Positions 24,753 through 32,378 of a stretch of 64,000 bases of DNA are shown piece by piece (the stretch's first letter is position 1; each line of letters starts with the position of its first letter). The DNA is taken from NCBI RefSeq assembly GCF_026625765.1, contig NZ_CP113062.1, positions 186,001 to 250,000 on the forward strand, read 5' to 3'. Made by a program: the position numbers and the translations under genes. The notes under the pieces were generated by a model. The model made no database searches, was not told the origin of the DNA, and saw only the letters and a program-made list of their open reading frames with translations. Source of the DNA: Frigoribacterium sp. SL97. GTDB taxonomy: Bacteria; Actinomycetota; Actinomycetes; Actinomycetales; Microbacteriaceae.

Positions 24753-26309
24753 ATGACGTCACCGACGACCTCTCCCGCGGCGCCGGCCCGCACCGTGCCG
24801 ACGCGCGAGGACCGCCGCGCCCGACTCGGCGTCGCCCTGCTCTTCTTCACCAACGGCGCCCTGATCGCGAACCTCCTCCCGCGCTACCCCGCCATCAAGG
24901 ACGGCCTCGAGCTGTCCAACGCCGACTTCGGCCTGGCGGTCGCGGCGATGCCCGTCGGCGCGCTCGTCGCGGGGCTCGGTGCCGGATGGCTGATCCGCCG
25001 CCTCCGGTCGTCACGGGTGGCCGTGGTCGGCACGGTCGTCACCGGGGTCGCCGTCCTGCTGGCCGGCATCGCCCCGGTCGGTGGGCTGCTCGCCGCGGGC
25101 TTCCTGCTCGCCGGTGCCCTCGACGCCATCGTGGACGTCTCGCAGAACTCGCACGGACTGCGCGTGCAGTACCGCTACCGCCGGTCGATCCTCAACTCGT
25201 TCCACGCCGTGTGGAGCATCGGGGCCGTCCTCGGCGGGCTGATGGGCGGGGCGGCGGCGGGACTCGGCATCCCGATCGTCTGGCACCTCGGGGCCTCGGC
25301 GCTGATCTTCGCCGTCGTGGCGCTCGTCGCCTACCCGCTGCTGCTCGCCGGGCCCGAACCGGCCGAGGGCGCGGCCGGGGGCCCGTCCGAGGGTCCGTCC
25401 GAGACGGCCGACGCGGCGGTCCTGCCCGGCGACGACGTGACCGCGGGTGCCGGGGCGGCGGCCGCACCCGTGGCGACGGACGCCCCCGACGGCGGAGCGC
25501 AGGAGGCGCGGGCCGGCTCGGCGACCGGGGCGGGCTCCGACGACGACGCGACCCGCACCTCCTCGGCTCGTGACCGTCGCCGCGTCTCGCCCGGGTTCGT
25601 CGCGAAGTGGGGCGTGCTGCTGGCCCTCGTCGTCATCGCGTCGTCGGGCGCCGTCGTCGAGGACGCCGGCAGCACGTGGGCCGCGCTCTACCTGGGCTCG
25701 CTCGGGGCCGGCGTGACCGTCGCCGCCCTCGGGTTCGTCTCGCTGCAGGGGGCCCAGTTCGTCGGACGACTGCTGGGCGACGGCATGGTGGACCGCTTCG
25801 GCCAGAAGGCCGTCGCCCGGGCCGGGGGCGTCTTCGTCGCGGTGGGCATGGGCATCGCCCTGGCGTTCCCGTCGGTGATCGGCACGATCCTCGGCTTCGC
25901 GGCGGCGGGGTTCGGCGTCGCGACCCTGATCCCGGCGGCGATGCACGCGGCGGACAACCTGCCCGGGTTCCGGGCCGGCACGGGGCTGACGCTGGTGAGC
26001 TGGCTGCTGCGACTGGGGTTCCTGGCGTCGCCGCCCGTCGTCGGGTTCGTCGCGGACTCGGCCGGGCTGCGGTACGGACTGCTGCTCGTGCCCGTGGTGG
26101 GCGTGGCCGTGGTGCTGCTCGCCGGGGTGCTCGAGGGACGTCGGGCCCGGGGGCGGCACCGCGCGGCAGCTGATCCGGTCCGTGCCGGATCGGGTCGGGT
26201 CGGGTCGGGTCGGGTCGGGTCGGGTCGCACCACCGTCGCGTCGTCGAACCGTGTTCCGAGGTGGTTCGACGACGCGAGCGTGGTGCGGCCTCGGGGCACA
26301 CGCCGATGA
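24753..26309 (+). CDS. MFS transporter with repeat-derived central loop and C-terminus
   Basis: 518 residues, about 12 membrane helices (FFTNGALIANLLPRYPAIKDG at the first; GWLIRRLRSSRVAVVG between 2 and 3). The central loop (about 205-285) is an Ala/Gly/Asp-rich insertion holding AQEARAGS and DATRTSS, read from two motif copies (25500, 25547). After the last helix the tail (about 475-518) is read from (GGGTC)n repeats at 26193-26226 and from a 60-bp family A palindrome (26227-26286). The true conserved protein probably ended near residue 470. Likely a paralogue of the preceding gene. Confidence 0.85.
   Translation: MTSPTTSPAAPARTVPTREDRRARLGVALLFFTNGALIANLLPRYPAIKDGLELSNADFGLAVAAMPVGALVAGLGAGWLIRRLRSSRVAVVGTVVTGVAVLLAGIAPVGGLLAAGFLLAGALDAIVDVSQNSHGLRVQYRYRRSILNSFHAVWSIGAVLGGLMGGAAAGLGIPIVWHLGASALIFAVVALVAYPLLLAGPEPAEGAAGGPSEGPSETADAAVLPGDDVTAGAGAAAAPVATDAPDGGAQEARAGSATGAGSDDDATRTSSARDRRRVSPGFVAKWGVLLALVVIASSGAVVEDAGSTWAALYLGSLGAGVTVAALGFVSLQGAQFVGRLLGDGMVDRFGQKAVARAGGVFVAVGMGIALAFPSVIGTILGFAAAGFGVATLIPAAMHAADNLPGFRAGTGLTLVSWLLRLGFLASPPVVGFVADSAGLRYGLLLVPVVGVAVVLLAGVLEGRRARGRHRAAADPVRAGSGRVGSGRVGSGRTTVASSNRVPRWFDDASVVRPRGTRR
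26227..26286. repeat. 60-bp palindromic element, family A, copy 2 (at a gene's 3' end)
   Basis: GCACCACCGTCGCGTCGTCG ... CGTGGTGC, same layout as 15945-16004. It lies in frame and codes SNRVPRWFDDASVV of the MFS tail, matching the SNHPGTWFDDASVV coded by copy 1. Preceded by about eight GGGTC units. Confidence 0.9.
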
Positions 26310-26441
26310 CGGTGCGAGCCCGGGTCGGCGGTGCGACGGCGACGCGGCGCGATCGGTCAGGGCAGGCCGAGTGGTTCGGGCTCGAGGGGCGGCGGCACGG
26401 TTCCAGCGGAGGGCGGACGATGCCCCGGGCCGAGTGAGGTC

Positions 26442-26501
26442 GCACCACCGATGCGTCGTCGAGCCACGCACGAGGGTGGTTCGACGACACGTCGGTGGTG
26501 C
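26442..26501. repeat. 60-bp palindromic element, family A, copy 3
   Basis: GCACCACCGATGCGTCGTCG ... CGGTGGTGC, intergenic. The gap 26310-26645 contains this element, a relic-like GC-rich stretch and the ribosome site of the BLUF gene; I see no coding content. Confidence 0.9.
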
Positions 26502-26645
26502 GAACTGGTCGGGCGGGGACGTGGCCGGGACGCGGCGGGGACGTAGGGGCCGGGGTCGGACCTGTCAGCGCCCAGAAGTGGGGAGTGCGGCGGGGCGGGA
26601 CGCCGTGCAGAATCGGCTCAGCCCTGAGCCCGAGGAGGCCCACCC

Positions 26646-27170
26646 GTGCTGTCCACCGTGTACGTCAGTCGATCGTCGTACCCCTTCACCGACGACGACC
26701 TGGCCAACCTGCTGATGACCAGTCGCTCGAACAACGCCCGCCTGGGCATCACCGGCATGCTGCTGCACCGCGAGGGCCGCTTCATCCAGGTGCTCGAGGG
26801 GCCCGAGGAGGCGGTCCGCGAGCGCCTCGCCGTGATCGCGCGCGACCCCCGGCACACAGCCGTGCACACCATCGTCGACGAACTCGTCGAGGACCGGCTG
26901 TTCCCCGCCTGGACCATGGGCTACCGGGCCGTCACGGACGACCTGGCGACGGTCCTCCCGGGCTACGCCGACGTCTTCGACTCCGGCACCGGCACCGGCA
27001 CCGGCACCGGCTCCGGTACGGGCTCCGCCTCCGTCGCGCGTGCCGCCGTCCGCGACGACTTCAGCAACCTGTCCCCGTCGTCGTCGCACAAGGTCCGCAC
27101 CCTGCTGCGCTGGTTCCGTGACCAGCCGACCGACGTGACCGACGGGCTGTTCTCGCCCCGCGCCTCCTGA
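26646..27170 (+). CDS. BLUF blue-light sensor protein
   Basis: 174 residues. The BLUF domain (1-95) binds FAD non-covalently and switches on blue light: Tyr6 (VYVSRS), Asn30 (SNNARLGITGMLL), Gln48 (GRFIQVLEG) and W89/M91 (FPAWTMGY) are the expected photocycle residues. After it comes a Gly-Thr repeat (GTGTGTGTGSGTGS) and a short helical tail with no output domain, so it probably acts through a partner. GTG start with GAGGAGG upstream. The end SPRAS-stop comes from a motif copy. Confidence 0.9.
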   Translation: MLSTVYVSRSSYPFTDDDLANLLMTSRSNNARLGITGMLLHREGRFIQVLEGPEEAVRERLAVIARDPRHTAVHTIVDELVEDRLFPAWTMGYRAVTDDLATVLPGYADVFDSGTGTGTGTGSGTGSASVARAAVRDDFSNLSPSSSHKVRTLLRWFRDQPTDVTDGLFSPRAS

Positions 27171-27244
27171 TCGGGGCCCGCTGACCGGGGCCTCCTGACC
27201 CACGGTCCGACCCCGCCGGGGTTGTGACCCCCGCTCGGCGTCGG

Positions 27245-27269
27245 AGATACTTTTCGGACGAAAGTATCT
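27245..27269. promoter_or_regulatory. Operator-like palindrome upstream of the alpha-galactosidase
   Basis: AGATACTTT (27245-27253) and AAAGTATCT (27261-27269) are perfect inverted arms around TCGGACG. The AT-rich block sits 20 bases before the GTG at 27289, where a repressor would block initiation; the nearby ROK regulator (29855-31195) is a candidate binder (inference). Confidence 0.7.
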
Positions 27270-27288
27270 GCCGCCGTCTGGAGCACCC

Positions 27289-29619
27289 GTGTCGCACCCC
27301 ACCCCGTCGCCCACCGTCGTCGCGCCGTCCCGAGCACCCGACGCGTTCGTCCACCTGAGCAGCGCCGGCGTCAGCCTGCTGCTCGACGTCACCGACGCGC
27401 GCCTGCCGGCGGTCCTGCACTGGGGCGCCGCCCTCGGCCGGCCGACGCTCGAGGACGTGCGGTCCCTCGCCGCCGCGGCGGTGCCGCCGTACGTCAACAA
27501 CCTGATGGACGAGCCGGTGCGCCTGGCGATCCTGCCCGAGCACCACGCGGGCTGGTCGGGCAAGCCCGGCGTCGGCGGCCACCGCTCGGACGGCGCCGAC
27601 TGGTCGCCGCGGTTCACGGTCGACGCGCTCGACGTGACGGGCGAGGCGGAGGCGACCCGCGCCTCCTCGGGTCCCGAGCTGGTCGACGCCGGTGCCGCCG
27701 TCGTCACGGTCGAGGCGCACGACGACGTCGCCGGGCTCGCCGTCGTGCTCGAGATCGAGCTGACGGCGAGCGGGCTCGTCCGCACCCGGGCCGAGCTGAC
27801 GAACGGCGCCGGGCGACGCCGAGGCGGTCGGTCGACCCCCGGTGACGACCACACGGCGAGCACCGCGGCCGGCGCCGCGAGCACGGCGGCGGACGTGTAC
27901 ACGCTGACCGACCTGCACCTGGCCCTGCCGGTGCCACCGCGAGCCCGCGAGATCCTCGACTTCGCGGGCCGCTGGGGCAAGGAGCGCACGCCCCAGCGCC
28001 GCGAGCTCGTCGTCGGCGTGCACGAACGCGAGGGACGCAAGGGCCGCACCGGCCCGGACGCCGCGACCGTGCTGAGCGTCGGCGTGCCCGGGTTCGGCTT
28101 CGGCGCCGGCTCGGGAGAGGTCTGGGGGCTGCACGTCGGGTTCAGCGGCGGCCACCGGCACTACGCCGAACGCCTGTCGACCGGGGCGCAGGTGCTGGGC
28201 GGCGGGGAGTTGCTGCTGCCGGGCGAGCTGCGGCTCGAGGTGGGCGAGTCGTACCGCAGCCCGTGGGTCTTCGGCTCGTACGGCGACGGCCTCGACGACC
28301 AGGCCCGGCGGTTCCACCGGTGGTTGCGCTCCCGCGAGCAGCACCCGACCCGCCCGCGCCCGATGACGATCAACGTCTGGGAGGCCGTCTACTTCGACCA
28401 CGACCTCGCCCGCCTGCGCGACCTGGCCGACCGGGCCGCCGCCCTCGGCGTCGAGCGGTACGTGCTCGACGACGGGTGGTTCCGGGGGCGACGCGACGAC
28501 CACGCCGGCCTCGGCGACTGGGTGGTCGACGGCGACGTCTGGCCCGACGGCCTGTCACCGCTGATCGACCACGTCACGGGCCTCGGCATGGAGTTCGGCC
28601 TCTGGTTCGAACCCGAGATGGTCAACGAGGACAGCGACCTCGCCCGCGAGCACCCCGAGTGGATCCTGCAGACCGGCGACCGCCTGCCCCCGCGGTCGCG
28701 CGACCAGCAGGTGCTGAACCTCGGCATCGCCGGGGCGTTCGAGCACGTGCTCGGCCAGATGACGACGATCCTCACCGAGTACGACATCGCCTACCTGAAG
28801 TGGGACCACAACCGCGACCTCGTCGACGCCGGCACCTGGCCGACCGGCGCCGCGGGCGTCCACGAGCAGACCCTCGCGGCGTACCGGCTGATGGACGAGC
28901 TCAAGGCGAGGTTCCCCGGTCTCGAGATCGAGTCGTGCTCGTCCGGCGGCGCCCGCGTCGACCTCGGCGTGCTCGAACGCACCGACCGCGTCTGGGTCAG
29001 CGACTGCATCGACCCGCTCGACCGGCAGCAGATGAACCGCTGGACCATGCAGCTCCTGCCGCCCGAGCTGCTCGGCTCGCACATCGCCTCGGGCGTCAGC
29101 CACTCGACCGGCCGCTGGCACGAGCTGTCGTTCCGGGCGGGCACCGCCCTGTTCGGCCACCTCGGCATCGAGTGGGACCTCGCCCGGGCCACCGACGCCG
29201 AGAACCGCGACCTCGCCGGGTGGATCGCCCTCTACAAGGAGCACCGCCAGCTGATGCACACGGGCGACCTCGTGCGGGTCGACGAGGCCGACCCGTCGCT
29301 GCTGGTCTACGGCTCGGTCGCCGCCGACGCGAGCGAGGCCCTGTTCTTCCTCGCCTACGTGGGGCGGTCGGACGTCGCACCGCTCGGCCGCGTGCTGCTA
29401 CCCGGGCTCGACCCCGAGCGCCGGTACCGGGTCGCCCCCGTCACCGTCGGCTCGCCCGACCACGGCCTGACGCCCCCGCCGTGGTGGGGCACGGCGGACG
29501 AGGGCGGCGCGTACCCCGGGGTGGTGCTCGACGGGCGCGCCCTGGCGGTCGCCGGGCTGCAGGCGCCGTCGTCGTTCCCCGAGCGGGTCGTGCTGCTGCG
29601 GGTCACCGCCGCGGGGTGA
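27289..29619 (+). CDS. Alpha-galactosidase (GH36)
   Basis: 776 residues. N-terminal beta-sandwich, then the catalytic barrel: YVLDDGWFRGRRDD, nucleophile Asp in YLKWDHNRD, acid/base Asp in VWVSDCIDP, and SCSSGGARVD. It releases galactose from melibiose, raffinose and similar sugars in the cytoplasm. Insertions relative to a tidy N-domain include EATRASSGPE (exact motif copy 27655-27667) and GRRRGGRSTPGDDHTASTAA. GTG start with GGAG 6 bases upstream. A palindromic operator lies just before it. Confidence 0.93.
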   Translation: MSHPTPSPTVVAPSRAPDAFVHLSSAGVSLLLDVTDARLPAVLHWGAALGRPTLEDVRSLAAAAVPPYVNNLMDEPVRLAILPEHHAGWSGKPGVGGHRSDGADWSPRFTVDALDVTGEAEATRASSGPELVDAGAAVVTVEAHDDVAGLAVVLEIELTASGLVRTRAELTNGAGRRRGGRSTPGDDHTASTAAGAASTAADVYTLTDLHLALPVPPRAREILDFAGRWGKERTPQRRELVVGVHEREGRKGRTGPDAATVLSVGVPGFGFGAGSGEVWGLHVGFSGGHRHYAERLSTGAQVLGGGELLLPGELRLEVGESYRSPWVFGSYGDGLDDQARRFHRWLRSREQHPTRPRPMTINVWEAVYFDHDLARLRDLADRAAALGVERYVLDDGWFRGRRDDHAGLGDWVVDGDVWPDGLSPLIDHVTGLGMEFGLWFEPEMVNEDSDLAREHPEWILQTGDRLPPRSRDQQVLNLGIAGAFEHVLGQMTTILTEYDIAYLKWDHNRDLVDAGTWPTGAAGVHEQTLAAYRLMDELKARFPGLEIESCSSGGARVDLGVLERTDRVWVSDCIDPLDRQQMNRWTMQLLPPELLGSHIASGVSHSTGRWHELSFRAGTALFGHLGIEWDLARATDAENRDLAGWIALYKEHRQLMHTGDLVRVDEADPSLLVYGSVAADASEALFFLAYVGRSDVAPLGRVLLPGLDPERRYRVAPVTVGSPDHGLTPPPWWGTADEGGAYPGVVLDGRALAVAGLQAPSSFPERVVLLRVTAAG

Positions 29620-29650
29620 GGTGGGGGCGGCTGCCCGGCTCGCTGCCCGA

Positions 29651-29712
29651 TGAACCCCGTTCACGACGATGAACCCCGATGAATCGGGGTTCGTCTTCGC
29701 ATTCGGGGTTCA
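29651..29712. repeat. 62-bp palindromic element, family C, copy 2
   Basis: TGAACCCCGTTCACGACGAT ... TTCGGGGTTCA, same length and layout as 12543-12604. Followed by two exact AGGAGGCGCGGGT copies in direct orientation (29730-29742, 29748-29760). Confidence 0.85.
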
Positions 29713-29785
29713 TCGGCAAACGGTCGGGTAGGAGGCGCGGGTCGGGCAGGAGGCGCGGGTCGCGTCCCGAGGGGTACTCGCGGCC

Positions 29786-29854
29786 TCAGCGACGGGGCGC
29801 GCGCGGCGTCAGCGACCGAGCACGCGCGGCGTCAGCGAGCGAGCGCGCGCGGTG
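29786..29854. repeat. Three 23-bp copies of the 3' end of the ROK gene
   Basis: Units 29786-29808, 29809-29831 and 29832-29854 each start with TCA and repeat, with small changes, the last bases of the coding sequence (TCAGCGACCGAG...). Same period and stop-codon phase as the copies behind the glucosidase gene at 6041. Confidence 0.8.
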
Positions 29855-31195
29855 TCAGCGACCGAGTGCGTGCATCTGGATGGCGACGGCGGCGGCGCCG
29901 CGGGCCCACTCGTCGAACCGGAACTCCTGGACGAGCAGGCGGGGCGGCGGGACCGCCCGGTGGGCGTCGCGTGCGATCGCCGCGTCCACCGCGGCCCCGC
30001 CGACGGTCGCGAGCCGCACGCCCTCGCCCGACAAGAGGACCACCTCGGGGTCGAGCACGTTCAGCACGCCCGCGATCAGCTGGCCCAGGACGTCGGCGGC
30101 GGTGTCGACGACGACCCGCGCCTCCTGGTGTCCGTCGGCGGCGAGGACGAGCAGGTCGTCGTAGGCGACCGGGCGGCCGAGGGCCCGGGCGGCGGCGGCC
30201 TCGACCGCGGCGACCGTGAGGAACGCGCTCGCGCAGTCGTGGTGGCCGAGGTCGCAGGTGGGGGCCGGCACGTCGGCGCGGGCCGCAGCGGCGGCCGACG
30301 CGGGCACGGGCGCGGGCGCGGGCACTTGCACCGGCGCGGGCAACGGCACGGGCCCCGGCACGGGCACGGGCACGGGCACCGGCGCGGGCGTCGGCACCGG
30401 CGCGGCCACGCCCTCGGGCACCACGATCCGCTGGTGTCCGACGCTGCCCGCCGAGGAGTGCGCCCCGCCGAGCACCTCGCCCGCGGCGACGAGGCCGAGC
30501 CCCACGCCGGCGCCGATCGTGACGAGGGCGAACGAGCGCAGCCCGCGTCCCTCGCCGAACCAGAGCTCGGCCTGGGTCAGCGCACGGACGTCGTTCTCGA
30601 CCCAGGTCGGCAGGCCGGTCGTGGCGGTCAGCAGCTCGGCGAGGGGCACGTCGTCCCAGCCGAGGAACGGCGCGTGCCGCACGTGGGCACGGTCGACGAC
30701 CTGTCCGCCGACGGTGACGCCGACCGCACGGATGCGGTCGTCCCGGCCGCGGGCCGAGGTCACGACCGCCGCGACCTGGGCCACGACGGCGGCGGGCGAC
30801 GGGTCGGGCAGGTCGTCGTCGTGCCCGTCCAGCACCCGGCCCCGCTGGTCGGCCACGACGACGAAGAGGCGGTCACGGGTCAGCTTGACGCCGACGAAGT
30901 GGTGGGCGTCCGGGTCGAGGTCGAGCGGGACCGAGGGGCGACCCGAGCCGGACGGCGCGAGGGACGCGCGTTCGACCAGCAGCCCGCTCTCGAGCAGGGG
31001 TCTGGTGATGCGCGTGAGGCTCGGGCCCGACAGGCCGAGCCGGGCGGCGAGCTCGGTCCGGGGGCGGGCGCCGTGCACGAGGATGTCCAGCACCACGGCC
31101 TGCGCGCTGCCGGCCAACGGGGACCAGCCGCCGTCGGCGTGGCCGAGGGAACCGTGAGCGGGAGCGGCGTGCCCGGGAGCATGGGAGTCCGTCAC
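29855..31195 (-). CDS. ROK-family transcriptional regulator with a Pro-Val repeat insert
   Basis: 446 residues. N-terminal winged helix (ARPRTELAARLGLSGPSLTRITRPLLESGLL), then a ROK domain (VGVKLTRDRLFVVVADQRG, WVENDVRALTQAELWFG, GAGVGLGLV). The zinc-loop region GHQRIV...CDLGHHDCAS is split by about 50 residues of APVPTPAPVPVPVPVP repeats coded at 30290-30420. HQEARV comes from an exact motif copy (30114-30126). It may control the alpha-galactosidase next door (inference from position). GTG start with TAGGAT 6 bases upstream. Confidence 0.85.
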   Translation of the reverse strand: MTDSHAPGHAAPAHGSLGHADGGWSPLAGSAQAVVLDILVHGARPRTELAARLGLSGPSLTRITRPLLESGLLVERASLAPSGSGRPSVPLDLDPDAHHFVGVKLTRDRLFVVVADQRGRVLDGHDDDLPDPSPAAVVAQVAAVVTSARGRDDRIRAVGVTVGGQVVDRAHVRHAPFLGWDDVPLAELLTATTGLPTWVENDVRALTQAELWFGEGRGLRSFALVTIGAGVGLGLVAAGEVLGGAHSSAGSVGHQRIVVPEGVAAPVPTPAPVPVPVPVPGPVPLPAPVQVPAPAPVPASAAAAARADVPAPTCDLGHHDCASAFLTVAAVEAAAARALGRPVAYDDLLVLAADGHQEARVVVDTAADVLGQLIAGVLNVLDPEVVLLSGEGVRLATVGGAAVDAAIARDAHRAVPPPRLLVQEFRFDEWARGAAAVAIQMHALGR

Positions 31196-31201
31196 GCGAC
31201 G

Positions 31202-31207
31202 ATCCTA
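31202..31207 (-). promoter_or_regulatory. Leaderless -10 hexamer TAGGAT for the ROK gene
   Basis: TAGGAT on the minus strand, exactly 6 bases before the GTG at 31195. Confidence 0.5.
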
Positions 31208-31356
31208 GGTGGCCGACCCGCGCCTCCTCGTCCCGACGTCGGGCCCCGCCCGGGCCGAGCCATCGCCGCTTCGGGTCCCCCCGACGCGCGTCGCTGCGTA
31301 CCCCGCCACCCGAAGTGGGGGACAACCTCGGGGCCCCTCGTGGCCGAACATGAGTC

Positions 31357-31605
31357 GTGGTGATCCTCATGGACGAAACGCGCGAACTCCCCCTCTGCAC
31401 GCTGTGCGCGTCGCCGACCCGTCTCGAGCCCAACCCGTTCTACGGCACGGCCCTCTCGGTGCACCGTCACGTGCTCGTCTGCACCTCGTGCGCGACCGTC
31501 GGCTTCGCCCCGGCCGTCGCCGACGCCCCCGAGGAGGCGCGGCGCCGGTCCCGCCCCGTCGGCCTGCGTGCCCGCGTGGCCGGCTGGTACCGCGCGCTGC
31601 CCTGA
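31357..31605 (+). CDS. Small two-CxxC putative zinc-ribbon protein
   Basis: 82 residues. LCTLCASPTRLEP and LVCTSCATVGF give two Cys-x2-Cys knuckles about 28 residues apart, consistent with one zinc site. The rest is short and basic. Family not recognised. The start is uncertain: GTG codons at 31357 and 31360 and an ATG at 31369 are in frame, none with a good ribosome site. EEARRR comes from a motif copy at 31530. Confidence 0.55.
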   Translation: MVILMDETRELPLCTLCASPTRLEPNPFYGTALSVHRHVLVCTSCATVGFAPAVADAPEEARRRSRPVGLRARVAGWYRALP

Positions 31606-31652
31606 CGCCACGGCCGCGCCTCCCTGGGCGTCCCGTGCCGCCGAGCGGTCGG

Positions 31653-31925
31653 TCAGCCCTGCGACCGGCCGCCGCGGGAGGCCGCGGCGTGTTCGGCGTC
31701 GGCCTGGAACCGTCCGGCCGCCTCGGCGTCGAGCTCGGTGCCCGCGCCGCAGTAGGCGCAGGTGTAGACGTGCTTCGTCGAGTACGGGATCACCGGGATG
31801 AAGAACAGCGTGAACCACCGACGGTGCTTGACCAGGCGCTGCGCGGCCTCGTTGCCGCAGACCCGGCAGACGAAGAAGAGGACGCCGAGCAGGGCGCTCG
31901 TGCCCTTGGTGCCGAAGATGATCAT
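31653..31925 (-). CDS. Zinc-ribbon domain protein
   Basis: 90 residues. MIIFGTKG, FVCRVCGNEAAQRLV, FTLFFIPVIPYSTKHVYTCAYCGAGTEL is the pattern of the small actinobacterial zinc-ribbon family: CxxC, a hydrophobic FFIPVIP turn, CxxC. Function unknown. ATG with TAGGGT 6 bases upstream. Confidence 0.75.
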   Translation of the reverse strand: MIIFGTKGTSALLGVLFFVCRVCGNEAAQRLVKHRRWFTLFFIPVIPYSTKHVYTCAYCGAGTELDAEAAGRFQADAEHAAASRGGRSQG

Positions 31926-31931
31926 GCGCTC

Positions 31932-31937
31932 ACCCTA
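31932..31937 (-). promoter_or_regulatory. Leaderless -10 hexamer TAGGGT
   Basis: On the minus strand, 6 bases before the ATG at 31925. Confidence 0.5.
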
Positions 31938-32001
31938 GGCGGCGTCGGAGCAGCCGGGCGGGGAGCGGGTCCCGGGGCCTGGTGGCCCCGGGACCCTGTT
32001 C

Positions 32002-32112
32002 CTAGCCCTTGCGCACCAGGTCGACCGCGAACCGGGCGACGGTCACGACGAGAGTCGCGATCTGCCACCACGGCACGGTCTTCCTGGGCGGGCGGCGGTC
32101 GTCGTCGGACAT
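32002..32112 (-). CDS. 36-residue small protein with a hydrophobic segment
   Basis: Reads MSDDDRRPPRKTVPWW then a 17-residue hydrophobic stretch (QIATLVVTVARFAVDLV) and RKG. A strong ribosome site (GAGGAGGGAGCGG before ATG) supports translation. Not recognised; a single-helix membrane or amphipathic peptide is plausible. It stands alone, downstream of the structured region 32125-32309. Confidence 0.55.
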   Translation of the reverse strand: MSDDDRRPPRKTVPWWQIATLVVTVARFAVDLVRKG

Positions 32113-32124
32113 CCGCTCCCTCCT

Positions 32125-32309
32125 CTCGGTGTTCGCGCCGGCGAACACCGCGAGAGAGCCAGGGACCCACCCCGTGGGATCGACGTTTGCACGTCGATCG
32201 TCATGGGATTACACTTCCGATCAGATGAAGCGGGATCTCTGTTGGGTCCCTGGTTCTCTTCACGGAGAGCACATCGAAGCCCGAGATCGGTTGCACGGTC
32301 TCGGGCTTC
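32125..32309. ncRNA. Candidate structured RNA / regulatory region
   Basis: Four stems in 185 bases of relatively AT-rich sequence: 32125-32156 (GGTGTTCGC with GCGAACACC); a long-range pair 32154-32169 with 32243-32258 (15 of 16 match); 32178-32199 (GATCGACGT-TTGC-ACGTCGATC); and 32276-32286 with 32299-32309 (GAAGCCCGAGA/TCTCGGGCTTC). On the plus strand TTTGCA (32186) and TACACT (32210) are spaced 18 bases apart like a sigma-70 promoter and would give a roughly 90-base RNA ending at the last stem. Alternatively the last stem is the copA terminator and the rest the leader of the 36-residue gene. Undecided. Confidence 0.35.
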
Positions 32310-32378
32310 GCCATGCCCGGGGGTCGTTCCGGCGGTGCGACTCGAGCGGGCACGCGGGCACGCGGAGCCCGCCCCGCC

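Noticed and set aside
26193..26226. GGGTC run as a telomere-like or G-quadruplex element
   Set aside because: A simple five-base repeat adjacent to a palindrome; nothing else supports a special role.
31195..31356. CCGACGTCGGG palindrome and GGGGACAACC (also near 35060) as regulatory sites
   Set aside because: Short, GC-rich matches expected by chance at this base composition.
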